Assembly: GCA_023488455.1 (NCBI GenBank)
Contig: JAMDDV010000012.1
Span: 1-39,581 of the forward strand
Reading direction: 5' to 3'
Source: Actinomycetota bacterium
GTDB lineage: Bacteria; Actinomycetota; Humimicrobiia; Hakubellales; JAMDDV01
Length of the DNA stretch: 39,581 bases
Notes under the pieces: generated by a model
Database searches by the model: none
The model's input: the letters and a program-made list of their open reading frames with translations, nothing else
Told to the model about the DNA's origin: nothing
Made by a program: the position numbers and the translations under genes
Shown: in pieces, positions 8,546 to 18,417 of the stretch
Layout of the letters: the number at the start of each line of letters is the position of its first letter
Position numbering within the stretch: the first letter of the stretch is position 1

Positions 8546-8574
8546 TTGAATCTGCAAATATTTTTTTATATAAA
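8546..8574 (+). promoter_or_regulatory. Predicted promoter for the kdpD(C)-kdpE genes
   Basis: TTGAAT at 8546-8551 and TATAAA at 8569-8574 are separated by 17 bp, a good sigma70-type pair, 22 bp before the histidine kinase ATG at 8597. The start codon lacks a Shine-Dalgarno site. Instead a small inverted repeat AGTCT-taaaatt-AGACT (8579-8595) touches it. The transcript would have a very short leader. Confidence 0.55.
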
Positions 8575-8596
8575 ATAAAGTCTTAAAATTAGACTA

Positions 8597-10156
8597 ATGA
8601 AACTTAAAAAAGAATTTACTAATTATTTAACTGCACTTGGAATAGTCGCGGTTGCTACCGGTTTATTCTTCCTGGGCAGAGATTATTTTGCAAAAGGTCA
8701 ATGGGCATTACTATACCTTTTAATTATTTTATTTATAGCAAGTATAAATGGGGTTAAAACAGCAATATTTGCATCTATTCTCTCTTTTTTAGCCTGGAAC
8801 TATTTCTTTCTTCCCCCATTTTATACTTTCATAATACATGATCCTAAGGATTTGCTTTCTCTCTTTGCTTTCTTAATAGTTAGTATTTTAATTGGAATTC
8901 AAGCAGGAAGATTAAAAGAACGTGAAACTCAAGCAAAAATACGGGAACAAGAAACCCTGATTCTATACAAATTCAGTGGCCAGCTTGTTTCGGAAATATC
9001 TATTTTGGATATGGCAAAGATATTAATTAATGAGGTAATCAATATCACTATGGCAAAATCTGCTACAATTTTTTTAGCTGATGAATCTAGTAGTTTAAAT
9101 GAATTTTCTTCTTCCAAAGATTTAACTTTCCAAAATGATAGTAGGGTAAAAGAACTTGCAGAATGGTCTCATGAACACTCAAAGGCTATAGGTCTACCAG
9201 GTAAAGGAAAGGGTTCATTCCCAAACACTGGCGATTTGCCAATCTCTGTAAGCCATTATGAAACCGGTGTTTCGCATAAAAGAGACGATATATTTATTCC
9301 ACTTCAAACTGCAACACAAAGATTTGGTGTTCTTTACATTGATATGGCAAAGGATAGGAAAAGCTATACTGATAGTAAAATTAGAATTGTCGTTTCTATT
9401 GCTAATCAAGCATCTGCATTCCTTGAGCGTAAGCACCTCCAATCAATGGCAGTACAGGCAGATGCACTTCGGGAGGCTGATCGCCTCAAATCTACGCTAA
9501 TTTCCTCTGTATCGCATGAATTAAAGACACCTTTATCTTCATTAACTGCAACAATAACGAATTTACTGCAAAGAGATGTGGATTGGGACCCCTTAACCAT
9601 CAAATCGGAACTTGAAACCTTACACAATGACATTGATCGTTTGAACGCAAGTATCAGCTCACTGGTTGACCTCTCAAAATTAGAATCCGCTACCTGGGAA
9701 CCAAAAAGAGATTATTATGAATTTGGTGAAATAATTGGAAAAGTGTTATCGAAGTTAAGACAGGATCAATTATCCAAAATACTAGTCGATATTCCAGGAG
9801 ATCTACCATTAATAAATGTAGATTATTCGCAGTGGACTTGTGTTTTTCAAAACCTGATTGAAAATGCTCTAACTTACAGTTACCCCGACAGCACTATTAG
9901 AATTAATGCTTCCTATAAAAAAAATGAAGTGAAAATGTTGGTTGAAGATAGTGGCCCAGGCATTTCAAAAGAAGAACATGAAAAAATATTTACAAAATTC
10001 TATCGAGGTAAATCATCTAAATCTACTAAATCAGGCACGGGATTAGGGCTTGCCATTGTAAAGGAAATAGTCCGATTTCATGGAGGAAAAATTTGGGTTG
10101 AAGATGTAATCCCACATGGAGCACGTTTTATCATCACTCTTCCTCTTGAGAATTAA
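8597..10156 (+). CDS. kdpD: KdpD C-terminal half: DUF4118-GAF-histidine kinase
   Basis: The 519-residue sensor kinase has four membrane segments in a DUF4118 module (about 10-105, including SFLAWNYFFLPPFYTF), the membrane region of KdpD. A GAF-like domain follows (about 120-280), then HisKA with the phospho-acceptor His in SSVSHELKTPLSSL (about residue 307), and HATPase_c with FQNLIENALTYS (N box), DSGPGIS (G1) and GTGLGLAIVKEIV (G2). Full KdpD is about 900 residues and begins with a cytoplasmic KdpD/Usp sensor region, which is absent here and encoded separately at 15577-16716. It precedes kdpE by 12 bp. The pair probably controls the Kdp potassium ATPase operon just downstream. Confidence 0.9.
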   Translation: MKLKKEFTNYLTALGIVAVATGLFFLGRDYFAKGQWALLYLLIILFIASINGVKTAIFASILSFLAWNYFFLPPFYTFIIHDPKDLLSLFAFLIVSILIGIQAGRLKERETQAKIREQETLILYKFSGQLVSEISILDMAKILINEVINITMAKSATIFLADESSSLNEFSSSKDLTFQNDSRVKELAEWSHEHSKAIGLPGKGKGSFPNTGDLPISVSHYETGVSHKRDDIFIPLQTATQRFGVLYIDMAKDRKSYTDSKIRIVVSIANQASAFLERKHLQSMAVQADALREADRLKSTLISSVSHELKTPLSSLTATITNLLQRDVDWDPLTIKSELETLHNDIDRLNASISSLVDLSKLESATWEPKRDYYEFGEIIGKVLSKLRQDQLSKILVDIPGDLPLINVDYSQWTCVFQNLIENALTYSYPDSTIRINASYKKNEVKMLVEDSGPGISKEEHEKIFTKFYRGKSSKSTKSGTGLGLAIVKEIVRFHGGKIWVEDVIPHGARFIITLPLEN

Positions 10157-10168
10157 ATCGATTATTTT

Positions 10169-10870
10169 ATGAAAAGTGTACCTGAAAAACCGTTAAAAAT
10201 ATTAATCGTAGATGATGAGGAGCAAATTCGACGAGCATTGGTGTCGATTTTATCAGCACGAAAATATGAGTCCATCACCGCTGAAAATGGTGAAAAGGCT
10301 ATTGATCTTGCTATAGATCACTCTCCAGATCTAATTTTACTTGACTTATCTTTGCCTGGAATTAGTGGACTGGAGGTTTGCAAGGAGATACGGACATGGT
10401 GTAACGCTCCAATTATAGTTATTAGTGTTAGAGATAAAGATACAGATATTATTAATGCACTTGACCTGGGAGCTGATGATTATATTACTAAGCCATTTTC
10501 TGCTGGAGAACTATTGGCCAGGATTCGAGCGTTATTTAGACGAACAGTTTCGCAGCAAATAAATAGCCCAATTATTAGTTTAGGTGAATTAGAAATTAAT
10601 CTCGCAAGCAGGATAGTTAAGAAATCAGGGCAAGAAGTTAATTTGACCAGGACTGAGTTCGACATCTTATCCTGCCTTGCTCAAAATATTGATTGCATAG
10701 TCACTTCCAAGATGATACTTGAAAAAGTTTGGGGTCCAGAATTTATAGAGGATTTTCAAACTCTACGTGTTCATATAAGCAATCTTCGTAAAAAAATAGA
10801 AAAGATACCCTCTATGCCAAAATACATAATAACCGAACCGGGCGTTGGTTTCCGTCTATGTTCTAACTAA
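10169..10870 (+). CDS. kdpE: KdpE-type response regulator (OmpR family)
   Basis: The 233-residue protein has a receiver domain (about 9-125) with acidic pair DDEE near residue 16, phospho-acceptor Asp59 in LILLDLSLPG, and the conserved Lys in ITKPFSAGEL. A winged-helix OmpR-type DNA-binding domain occupies about 135-231 (LTRTEFDILSCLAQN, LRVHISNLRKKIE, YIITEPGVGFRL). Size and position between a KdpD-like kinase and kdpFABC support KdpE. It would activate kdpF-A-B-C in response to low potassium or osmotic stress, as in characterised systems. No Shine-Dalgarno site is seen, so translation may be coupled to the kinase gene. Confidence 0.92.
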   Translation: MKSVPEKPLKILIVDDEEQIRRALVSILSARKYESITAENGEKAIDLAIDHSPDLILLDLSLPGISGLEVCKEIRTWCNAPIIVISVRDKDTDIINALDLGADDYITKPFSAGELLARIRALFRRTVSQQINSPIISLGELEINLASRIVKKSGQEVNLTRTEFDILSCLAQNIDCIVTSKMILEKVWGPEFIEDFQTLRVHISNLRKKIEKIPSMPKYIITEPGVGFRLCSN

Positions 10871-10970
10871 AAAAATTATAAAAAATTTATACAGCTCACC
10901 CATTTCTTAACGGTTTCTTTACATTACCTGTTTTACAATATCGCAGTTTTTTATATTTAAGGACAAATAC

Positions 10971-11054
10971 ATGTTAGATGTAAGCTTTATTCTAATTTTA
11001 ATTATTTTTATTTTAAGCTGCATTTTGTACGTGTTTAAAGTTGATAAATTTTAG
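10971..11054 (+). CDS. 27-residue membrane peptide preceding kdpF
   Basis: ATG at 10971 is preceded by AAGGA at suitable spacing and opens a 27-codon frame ending in TAG. The peptide is a single hydrophobic helix with acidic residue Asp3 and a short charged tail YVFKVDKF. The next frame, nine bases after its stop codon, is KdpF, whose tail ends similarly. Small single-helix peptides ahead of kdpF are seen in other bacterial kdp operons, usually unannotated. It could be a second KdpF-like stabilising peptide. The evidence is its start signals, hydrophobicity and position. Confidence 0.6.
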   Translation: MLDVSFILILIIFILSCILYVFKVDKF

Positions 11055-11062
11055 GTCTGGGT

Positions 11063-11158
11063 ATGGGAATTAACGTTCATTTCTTAATAAATGGATTAAT
11101 TGCTGCAGGTTTACTAATATATCTGGTCTATGCTCTTTTAAGACCTGAGAAATTCTAA
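11063..11158 (+). CDS. kdpF: KdpF, small stabilising subunit of the potassium ATPase
   Basis: This 31-residue single-helix peptide ends in YLVYALLRPEKF, a close match to the YLVYALxxxExF signature of KdpF. It sits 29 bp upstream of kdpA, the usual position. KdpF is a lipid-like peptide that stabilises the KdpABC complex in the membrane. The ATG at 11063 has only a weak AGG upstream, and translation may be coupled to the preceding tiny frame. Confidence 0.88.
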   Translation: MGINVHFLINGLIAAGLLIYLVYALLRPEKF

Positions 11159-11187
11159 CTTTTTCCACCAGGAGAGAGACGACTATA

Positions 11188-12912
11188 ATGTCAATAACCA
11201 TTCTACAAATACTGATTTATATCACTCTATTAGCACTTTTTACCAAACCCTTGGGGACTTATATGGCTCATGTTTTTTCTGGAGAGCGTACGTTCCTTGA
11301 TCCAGTAATAAGACCAGTAGAGCGAACTATCTATCGCCTATGTGGAATTGATCCTAAAAGCGAAATGAAATGGACGACATATACAATAACTATGTTAATT
11401 TTTAATTTCTGCGGTTTTATCTTCCTTTACGCAATTCTTAGATTACAGAATATTCTTCCGTGGAATCCGCAAAACTTTTCTGGAATGAAGCCGGACCTTG
11501 CTTTTAACACTGCCGTAAGTTTTGTAACTAATACTAATTGGCAGGCTTATTCAGGGGAGAGCACCGTCAGCTATTTTACTCAAATGGTGGGTCTGACGTG
11601 GCAGAATTTTGTTTCAGCTGGGACAGGATTAGCACTTTCAATTGCATTTATAAGGGGATTAACCCGTCAATCTGGAAAGGAGATAGGAAATTTTTGGGTT
11701 GACCTGACTCGTTCATGTCTATATATTCTTCTACCCCTATCGATAGTTGGAGCGATTTTTTTTGTTTCTCAGGGAGTAATTCAAAACTTTCAACCATATA
11801 CAGTTGTTCAGACAATTGAGGGTACAAAACAGGTCATTGCCCAGGGACCGGTCGCTTCTCAGGATATTATAAAAGTACTTGGGATAAATGGCGGAGGTTT
11901 TTTTAGCGCCAATTCATCGCACCCATTTGAGAACCCAACTCCATTAACAAACTTTATTCAACTACTAGCAATCTTTGCAATTCCATCTGGCTTAACCTAT
12001 ACATTTGGCCGTTTTGCAAAGAATCATCGCCAGGGCTGGGCACTCTTTATAGCAATGACAATTTTATTTCTTTTTAGTTTTAGCGTGATCCTTTGGAGCG
12101 AGCAATCCGGAAACCCAATGTTAACTAAACTTGGTGTTGACCAGATCGCTAGCTCAACACAATCTGGTGGAAATATGGAGGGCAAAGAAGTCAGGTTTGG
12201 TATAACCGGGTCTGCTTTATTCGCAACTATTACAACAGATGCATCTTGTGGAGCGGTCAATAGCATGCATGACAGCTTTACCCCACTTGCTGGAGGAATG
12301 GCAATGCTGAATATCGCGCTCGGAGAAATAATATTTGGTGGTGTGGGCGTTGGTTTATTAGGAATTGTTGTCTTTGTAATACTAACCGTTTTTATTGCGG
12401 GGTTAATGGTAGGTCGAACTCCTGAGTATCTTGGCAAAAAAATTGAATCCAAGGAAATGAAGATGTCCATGCTTGCAATCTTAATTTTAGAGGCAAGTAT
12501 ATTAGGATTTGCTGCTCTTGCAGCTGTTACAAAAATAGGATTAATCGGAAGGCTAAATCTTGGACCACATGGACTTACTGAAATCCTCTACGCAGCCTCA
12601 TCTGCTACAGGAAACAACGGCAGCGCCTTTGCTGGACTTCAAGTAAATACGCTTTTTTATAATGTAATTCTAGGGTTGGCAATGCTAATTGGTCGTTATC
12701 TATTTATTATTCCAGTTATGGCAATTGCAGGAAGCATGGCAGGGAAGAAAATAGCTCCCGAATCAAGCGGTACTTTCTCAACCACGAATATGTTTTTTGT
12801 TTTTCTGTTAATCAGCGTGATTGTTATAGTCGGAGCTCTCACATTCTTCCCCTCCTATACCCTGGGACCGATCCTTGAGCACTTCCTCATGCAAGCCGGA
12901 ACTCAATATTAA
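11188..12912 (+). CDS. kdpA: KdpA, potassium-binding channel subunit
   Basis: The 574-residue polytopic protein (E. coli KdpA is 557) shows the four pore-loop regions of the SKT superfamily: [44 protein letters not shown] and [14 protein letters not shown]. These form the potassium selectivity filter. About ten hydrophobic helices are visible from [18 protein letters not shown] to the C terminus. KdpA binds potassium on the outer face and hands it to the ATPase-linked transport path in KdpFABC. The ATG at 11188 is preceded by AGGAGAG. kdpB begins 13 bp after its stop. Confidence 0.97.
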   Translation: MSITILQILIYITLLALFTKPLGTYMAHVFSGERTFLDPVIRPVERTIYRLCGIDPKSEMKWTTYTITMLIFNFCGFIFLYAILRLQNILPWNPQNFSGMKPDLAFNTAVSFVTNTNWQAYSGESTVSYFTQMVGLTWQNFVSAGTGLALSIAFIRGLTRQSGKEIGNFWVDLTRSCLYILLPLSIVGAIFFVSQGVIQNFQPYTVVQTIEGTKQVIAQGPVASQDIIKVLGINGGGFFSANSSHPFENPTPLTNFIQLLAIFAIPSGLTYTFGRFAKNHRQGWALFIAMTILFLFSFSVILWSEQSGNPMLTKLGVDQIASSTQSGGNMEGKEVRFGITGSALFATITTDASCGAVNSMHDSFTPLAGGMAMLNIALGEIIFGGVGVGLLGIVVFVILTVFIAGLMVGRTPEYLGKKIESKEMKMSMLAILILEASILGFAALAAVTKIGLIGRLNLGPHGLTEILYAASSATGNNGSAFAGLQVNTLFYNVILGLAMLIGRYLFIIPVMAIAGSMAGKKIAPESSGTFSTTNMFFVFLLISVIVIVGALTFFPSYTLGPILEHFLMQAGTQY

Positions 12913-12925
12913 TGGAAAATATATT

Positions 12926-14977
12926 ATGAAATCATTTATCAATAAAACAAAGCAGGACCAGAAGTTTTTAATGACCTCTTTAATTAGAGAAGCTATATTT
13001 GACTCATTTAAAAAATTAAATCCTCGTTCATTGATTCATAACCCGGTCATGTTCATAACCGAAATTGGAAGTATCATTTCAACATACTATTTCATTACCA
13101 GTATTATTAACAGTAATAGAGATTCCGGGTTTCTTGCTGGTATTTCGCTCTGGCTTTGGTTTACCTTGTTATTTGCAAATTTCGCCGAGGCTATGGCAGA
13201 AGGACGAGGAAAAGCTCAGGCAAGCTCGTTGCGTAAAATGAAACGTGAGATCATTGCAAATCGCATTGTGGATGGCAGTATTCAAAAAATTCCTTCATCA
13301 GATCTACACAAAGGAGATATCGTCATTGTCTCTGCAGGAGAAATAATACCGGGAGATGGAGAAGTAATTGAAGGGATTGCATCGGTAGATGAATCAGCTA
13401 TAACTGGTGAGTCTGCACCAGTAATCAGAGAAAGCGGTGGTGATCGAAGTGCAGTAACTGGCGGCACAAAGGTGTTATCTGATCAAATTAAAATGCGTAT
13501 TACATCAGAACCGGGAAAAACTTTTCTTGATCGAATGATAGCCCTTGTTGAGGGTGCTTCCCGCCAAAAAACGCCAAATGAGATTGCGCTAAATATACTT
13601 CTTGCAGGTTTAACTATTATATTTATGCTTGTGGTAATTACACTGGAATCATTTGCCATATATTCAGGTGAAGTTGTTGCAATATCCGTGTTGATTGCTC
13701 TACTTGTATGCCTGATGCCAACAACCATTGGAGGACTGCTTTCTGCTATTGGTATTGCTGGAATGGATCGTTTGGTACAGCATAATGTCTTAGCAATGTC
13801 CGGTCGCGCAATTGAAGCTGCAGGAGATGTTGATACATTGTTGCTTGATAAAACTGGAACTATCACTTTTGGCAACCGTCAAGCATCGGAGTTTATTCCG
13901 GTTATAGGTGTTTCAAAAAAAGATGTTGCAGATGCAGCACAACTAGCGTCTCTTAGTGATGAAACTCCAGAAGGTCGCTCAATTGTTATCCTTGCAAAAC
14001 ATTTTGGTTTTAGGGAGAGACAAATCAATAAATTGGAGGCTGATTTCATCCCCTTTTCAGCTCATACACGTATGAGCGGCATTGATTGGAACGGAACAAG
14101 AATTAGAAAAGGAGCAGCTGATGCGGTATTTGAATGGGTTGTAAGTCAGGGTGGCACAATCCCAGAAGGTATATCACCAATAATTGAAAATATTTCAAAT
14201 ACTGGTGGGACCCCATTAGTTGTCGCGCGCGACAGTTATGTTCTTGGTGTTATTCATTTAAAAGATAAAGTAAAGGGTGGGATTAAGCAAAGATTATATC
14301 AGCTCCGGACTATGGGGATTAGAACTGTAATGATAACAGGTGATAATCCATTAACAGCAGCTGCTATCGCAAAGGAGGCAGGTGTTGATGACTTCCTTGC
14401 ACATGCTAATCCAGAAGAAAAGATGGAACTAATTAGAAATGAGCAATCGAAAGGTAAGTTGGTTGCCATGACCGGCGATGGTACAAATGATGCCCCAGCT
14501 CTTGCACTGGCAGATGTGGGAGTTGCGATGAATACAGGAACTATGGCTGCAAAAGAAGCTGGAAATATGGTTGATTTGGACTCAGACCCTACAAAATTAA
14601 TTGAGATAGTTGAAATTGGAAAACAACTATTGATAACGAGAGGTGCGCTCACAACTTTTAGCATCGCTAATGATGTAGCAAAATATTTCGCCATAATACC
14701 TGCAATCTTTGTTAACGCCTATCCAGTCTTGAACAAGCTTAATATAATGCAGCTGCACTCTCCACACAGCGCAATACTATCAGCAGTAATATTTAATGCA
14801 TTGATAATAATTGCTTTGATTCCCTTAGCGCTTCGTGGCGTGAAATATCGTCCACTGGGTGCAAATATCTTGATTCGCCGCAATATATTAATATACGGCC
14901 TTGGTGGAGTGGTCGCTCCATTTATAGGGCTAAAGCTCATAGACCTACTTCTTATGTTGTTAGGACTTGCGGGTTAG
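12926..14977 (+). CDS. kdpB: KdpB, P-type ATPase subunit
   Basis: The P-type ATPase carries the phosphorylated Asp308 in [17 protein letters not shown] in the actuator domain ([10 protein letters not shown]), the nucleotide-binding region with KGAADAV, and hinge motif [13 protein letters not shown]. Membrane helices include the [13 protein letters not shown] segment. Length is 683 residues from ATG 12926, matching E. coli KdpB (682). A longer in-frame start at 12875 would overlap kdpA and add a non-conserved 17-residue head, so it was not chosen. GGAAA lies upstream of 12926. It energises potassium import together with KdpA, KdpC and KdpF. Confidence 0.96.
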   Translation: MKSFINKTKQDQKFLMTSLIREAIFDSFKKLNPRSLIHNPVMFITEIGSIISTYYFITSIINSNRDSGFLAGISLWLWFTLLFANFAEAMAEGRGKAQASSLRKMKREIIANRIVDGSIQKIPSSDLHKGDIVIVSAGEIIPGDGEVIEGIASVDESAITGESAPVIRESGGDRSAVTGGTKVLSDQIKMRITSEPGKTFLDRMIALVEGASRQKTPNEIALNILLAGLTIIFMLVVITLESFAIYSGEVVAISVLIALLVCLMPTTIGGLLSAIGIAGMDRLVQHNVLAMSGRAIEAAGDVDTLLLDKTGTITFGNRQASEFIPVIGVSKKDVADAAQLASLSDETPEGRSIVILAKHFGFRERQINKLEADFIPFSAHTRMSGIDWNGTRIRKGAADAVFEWVVSQGGTIPEGISPIIENISNTGGTPLVVARDSYVLGVIHLKDKVKGGIKQRLYQLRTMGIRTVMITGDNPLTAAAIAKEAGVDDFLAHANPEEKMELIRNEQSKGKLVAMTGDGTNDAPALALADVGVAMNTGTMAAKEAGNMVDLDSDPTKLIEIVEIGKQLLITRGALTTFSIANDVAKYFAIIPAIFVNAYPVLNKLNIMQLHSPHSAILSAVIFNALIIIALIPLALRGVKYRPLGANILIRRNILIYGLGGVVAPFIGLKLIDLLLMLLGLAG

Positions 14978-14992
14978 CTTTAAGGAGACGAC

Positions 14993-15580
14993 ATGTGGAA
15001 ACATACTAAAATAGCCTTAAAGCTTTCATTTATTACATTGCTAATATTGGGACTATTTTATCCCTTAGTAATTACAGGTCTTGCACAGATTTTCTTTCCC
15101 AGGCAAGCGAATGGAAGCCTTATTAAAAAAGAAGGCCAAATAATAGGGTCAGAATTAATTGGGCAACAGTTCACCCAACCCAAATATTTTCACCCAAGAC
15201 CATCAGCGGCTGGCAATGGATATGATGCATCTGCTTCTGGAGGTTCAAATTTTGGACCAACAAATAAAAATTATATTGGCGAAATAAAAAATAGTATTTT
15301 ATCAATAACAAAAGAGAATTCTTCACTAGTCAATGGGGAAATTCCAATAGATATGTTGACAGCTTCTGCAAGCGGACTTGATCCTGATATTTCTCTTGCT
15401 AACGCTTACGCTCAAGTACCAAGAGTGGCAGAAGCAAGAGGTATGAGCGAAGAATCAATAATAAGAATAATTAATTCATGTATTATTGATAGACAATTTC
15501 GGATTTTTGGTGAGCCCAGGGTGAACGTATTAAAGATCAACCTGATGCTGGACAACTTAAATCGAAAAGTGACAAAGTGA
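14993..15580 (+). CDS. kdpC: KdpC, assembly/affinity subunit of the potassium ATPase
   Basis: The 195-residue protein has one N-terminal membrane helix (about 11-33) and an extracytoplasmic domain. Family signatures GSELIGQQFTQPKYFHPRPS, YDASASGGSNFGPTN and DGxxP-like ASGLDPDISLANAYAQVPRVA are clear. AAGGAG lies just before the ATG. Its TGA overlaps the GTG start of the following KdpD N-terminal gene (GTGA), so the sensor half is translated with the pump. KdpC is needed for assembly and high substrate affinity. Confidence 0.95.
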   Translation: MWKHTKIALKLSFITLLILGLFYPLVITGLAQIFFPRQANGSLIKKEGQIIGSELIGQQFTQPKYFHPRPSAAGNGYDASASGGSNFGPTNKNYIGEIKNSILSITKENSSLVNGEIPIDMLTASASGLDPDISLANAYAQVPRVAEARGMSEESIIRIINSCIIDRQFRIFGEPRVNVLKINLMLDNLNRKVTK

Positions 15581-16716
15581 AAAAGAAGATGAACGTAGAG
15601 AAAATCAATGATCATATAGCCAAAAAACGAGGCAGACTCAAAATTTTTTTAGGTGCAGTTGCAGGTGTGGGGAAGACCTACAGGATGCTCTCAGAAGCAC
15701 ACAGAAGATTAGATCGCGGTGAAGATATAGTGGTAGGTTTAGTCGAACCCCACGGTCGTCCAGCAACAACTAAATTGCTTGAGGGACTTGAACTAATTCC
15801 ATTAAAGTGCATTGAATACAAAGGTAAAATATTTTACGAACTTGATACCGCTGCAGTAATCAAACGCAATCCGGAATACGTTATTATTGATGAACTTGCC
15901 CACACAAATGTACCAGGTACTAACTATGAAAAGAGATGGCAGAGCGTAGACGAGATTTTAGATGCGGGAATAAACATATTGACAACATTAAATATTCAGC
16001 ATATTGAAAGTTTAAACGATGCTGTATATGAAATCACAGGGGTTCGTGTACGTGAAACTATTCCGGATGTAATTGTTGACAATGCTGATGAAATAGAATT
16101 AGAAGACCTGACTCCCGATGCATTGATCAACCGACTTAAACGCGGAGATATTTATCATGGAGAAAAGATTCCCCAGGCACTGGCTAATTTCTTTAAAAAA
16201 GAAAATATAGCTGCACTTCGAGAAATATCACTCAGGAGGACTGCGGAAGAAGTTGATGATCAGCTTCATAAATATATTGAAGGTCACAAGACAGGAATTT
16301 CAAAGACTCCTGGTGTTAATATCGCTGTATGTGTAGCTCCAAGACCGTTATCATTAAAACTTGTCCGTCGTGGTTATTCAATAGCACAAAGAATGCAGGG
16401 TAATTTTTCAAGTGTTTACGTTAGAACTCCCGGTGCTACGTTAAGCAGGAATGAAGAAATAATCATTCAAGAGATATTTGACCTCACTCATAATTTAGGA
16501 GGCAAAGTCGTTGAATTGCAGGGTGAATCAGTTTCAGAAGAAATAATAAAATTTGTAAAGGAATCAGGCGCAACATTTATTGTCATGGGACAATCTGCTC
16601 GAAGTCGTTGGCGAGAAATATTTAAAGGTTCTACCATCAACCGGATTATGAGAGAAACAAAAAATATTGATATTGTCATAGTTGCTGATTCCAAAGAAGA
16701 AAGTTCACATTCTTAA
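15577..16716 (+). CDS. kdpD: KdpD N-terminal half: KdpD sensor domain plus Usp domain
   Basis: The 379-residue soluble protein matches the first part of KdpD. It has a Walker A (GAVAGVGKTYRML), Walker B-like VIIDELAHTNVPG, the TTLNIQHIESLND stretch and RRTAEEVDDQL, giving a KdpD sensor domain of about 20-225. A universal stress protein-like domain follows (about 245-372) with FIVMGQSARSRWRE. It then stops, with no DUF4118, kinase or membrane helices. Those lie in a separate gene at 8597-10156. Short KdpD forms are known from cyanobacteria and Deinococcus; here both halves remain but flank the operon. Start is GTG overlapping the kdpC stop. It probably transmits potassium or nucleotide status to the kinase half. 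Confidence 0.92.
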   Translation: MKKKMNVEKINDHIAKKRGRLKIFLGAVAGVGKTYRMLSEAHRRLDRGEDIVVGLVEPHGRPATTKLLEGLELIPLKCIEYKGKIFYELDTAAVIKRNPEYVIIDELAHTNVPGTNYEKRWQSVDEILDAGINILTTLNIQHIESLNDAVYEITGVRVRETIPDVIVDNADEIELEDLTPDALINRLKRGDIYHGEKIPQALANFFKKENIAALREISLRRTAEEVDDQLHKYIEGHKTGISKTPGVNIAVCVAPRPLSLKLVRRGYSIAQRMQGNFSSVYVRTPGATLSRNEEIIIQEIFDLTHNLGGKVVELQGESVSEEIIKFVKESGATFIVMGQSARSRWREIFKGSTINRIMRETKNIDIVIVADSKEESSHS

Positions 16717-16735
16717 AAAATCTTAATATCAAGTA

Positions 16736-16764
16736 TTGACATCCTCGTATATTGTTTTATTATT
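16736..16764 (+). promoter_or_regulatory. Predicted promoter of the ABC exporter-marR operon
   Basis: A consensus TTGACA at 16736-16741 is followed after 17 bp by ATTATT (16759-16764) in an AT-rich stretch. It lies 40 bp before the ABC ATPase start and 20 bp after the kdpD stop, so the exporter operon appears to be separately transcribed from kdp. The -10 match is moderate. Confidence 0.5.
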
Positions 16765-16803
16765 TAACATTTATAATACATAAATATTTTATTACTAAAC
16801 AAT

Positions 16804-17631
16804 ATGAGGCAAAATTTGAGAGCTATGGAGAATCACTCAATTATTCAGGTTGATAACCTGACCAAGAAGTTTAATGGATTGGCTGCAGTTAATGATATAT
16901 CTTTTTCCGTAAAAGAAGGCGAGATATTTGCGTTTTTAGGACCAAACGGTGCCGGTAAAACAACTACAATAAGAGTGCTGACCACCCTTCTATTGCCTAC
17001 AAGCGGAAAAATAATGCTTAACGGATATGATGTATTATCAGATAAGAGCAAGGTTAGACGCTCTTTTGGGATTGTCTTTCAGGATCCGAGTTTAGATGAT
17101 CAGCTGACAGCTTATGAAAATATGCAATATCATGCGGTCCTCTACCAAGTCCCATCCAATTTGCGAAAACAAAGGATCAAAGACTTGTTGATGTTTGTAG
17201 AGCTTTGGGATAGGAGAAATTCACTTGTTAAGACATTTTCAGGTGGAATGAAGCGAAGGCTTGAAATTGCAAGAGGTCTTTTGCATCATCCCAGGGTGCT
17301 TTTCTTAGATGAGCCCACACTTGGCCTTGATCCTCAAACAAGAAAACATATATGGGACTATGTCAAAGACTTAAACCAGAAAGAACATACTACTGTTTTC
17401 TTCACCACCCATTATATTGAAGAGGCAGAACAGATTGCCCATGAGGTTGCAATAATTGATCACGGGAAGATTGTTGCCCAGGACACTCCACAGGAGTTGA
17501 AAGAGAAAACAAAAACTATATCCCTGGAGGAAGCATTTTTGAAGCTAACGGGGAAGGAGATAAGGGAAGAAAGCGCCGATGTTGCAGATAAAATGAGGAT
17601 TATGATGAGAGGAAGAATGGGAAGAAGTTGA
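16804..17631 (+). CDS. ABC transporter ATP-binding protein, DrrA/CcmA-like
   Basis: The 275-residue ATPase shows Walker A FLGPNGAGKTTTIRVL, Q-loop FQDPSLDDQL, signature FSGGMKRRLEIARGL, Walker B VLFLDEPTLGLDP and the switch His in FFTTHYIEEAEQ. The motif spacing and the C-terminal LEEAFLKLTG match DrrA-type drug or lipid exporters. The first ATG (16804) has no Shine-Dalgarno site; a second in-frame ATG eight codons on, with GAGAG just before it, is an alternative. One base separates it from the permease gene. A MarR regulator follows, which supports a drug or toxic-compound export role. The substrate is unknown. Confidence 0.92.
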   Translation: MRQNLRAMENHSIIQVDNLTKKFNGLAAVNDISFSVKEGEIFAFLGPNGAGKTTTIRVLTTLLLPTSGKIMLNGYDVLSDKSKVRRSFGIVFQDPSLDDQLTAYENMQYHAVLYQVPSNLRKQRIKDLLMFVELWDRRNSLVKTFSGGMKRRLEIARGLLHHPRVLFLDEPTLGLDPQTRKHIWDYVKDLNQKEHTTVFFTTHYIEEAEQIAHEVAIIDHGKIVAQDTPQELKEKTKTISLEEAFLKLTGKEIREESADVADKMRIMMRGRMGRS

Positions 17632-17632
17632 A

Positions 17633-18379
17633 ATGAACATAATCTATATAATATGGCTGAGACAGATAAAAAGATATTTTCGAGCAAGAGCAAGGATCGT
17701 TGGTTCACTTGGCCAACCGCTGTTATTCCTGCTTGCTATTGGCTTTGGATTTGGACCAATATTCCAAAAGGCTGGACAGGGCAATTACATTCAATTTATA
17801 ACACCCGGTATAGTAGCCATGAGCATCCTTTTCACTTCAGTTTTTTCTGGAATTGAAGTGATATGGGACAAACAGTTTGGTTTCCTAAAGGAGACGCTGG
17901 TTGCGCCTGTCTCCAGATCACTGATAATGATCGGTAGAACGCTTGGCAGCGCAACAGTTGCTTCGCTACAGGGCATTATTGTTTTAGTTATTTCATATGC
18001 CCTGGGATTTCGGGTCGTAAATTTGACTCTTCTGCCAATTTCATTGATTTTCATGTTCTTAATATCATTATTTCTTACAAGCATGGGCACTGCCATTGGC
18101 TCAATTCTGGAAGATATGCAGGGGTTTCAGCTCATCATGAATTTTTTGGTCATGCCCTTGTTTTTTCTTTCTGGTTCGCTATTTCCCTTGAATAATGCAC
18201 CAAAAGCACTAAAAATAATCGCGGCAATAGATCCTTTGACTTATGGCGTTGATGGGTTAAGGGGAACTCTTATCAATATGACGTATTATGGTTTAACTTT
18301 GGATTTATTAGTATTAGGTATCTTAACAATTATATTTGTTGCAATAGGCAGTTACCTGTTTTCAAGAATTCAAATTTAG
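17633..18379 (+). CDS. ABC-2 type transporter permease (DrrB-like)
   Basis: The 248-residue membrane protein has about six helices and the ABC-2 family hallmark region FLVMPLFFLSGSLFPLNN followed by a short periplasmic turn and a final helix. Basic N-terminal residues (RQIKRYFRARAR) precede the first helix, as in DrrB-type permeases. It starts one base after the ATPase gene ends and would form the membrane channel of that exporter, most likely a homodimer. No substrate is indicated by sequence. Confidence 0.92.
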   Translation: MNIIYIIWLRQIKRYFRARARIVGSLGQPLLFLLAIGFGFGPIFQKAGQGNYIQFITPGIVAMSILFTSVFSGIEVIWDKQFGFLKETLVAPVSRSLIMIGRTLGSATVASLQGIIVLVISYALGFRVVNLTLLPISLIFMFLISLFLTSMGTAIGSILEDMQGFQLIMNFLVMPLFFLSGSLFPLNNAPKALKIIAAIDPLTYGVDGLRGTLINMTYYGLTLDLLVLGILTIIFVAIGSYLFSRIQI

Positions 18380-18417
18380 GTTTATTTGAGGAAAATACAA
18401 AGAAGAATGCAGATATT

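Noticed and set aside
10871..10970. Possible KdpE-binding site (TTTATAC and TTTACA elements) before the small kdp genes
   Set aside because: The two elements are about 30 bp apart and do not match the spacing of the E. coli KdpE site closely enough to call.
12024..12470. 148-codon reverse open frame within kdpA
   Set aside because: It is a shadow of the kdpA codon pattern; KdpA motifs on the forward strand are unambiguous.
12875..12925. Longer in-frame start for KdpB overlapping kdpA
   Set aside because: It adds 17 non-conserved residues and lacks a better ribosome-binding site; the ATG at 12926 gives the normal 683-residue length.
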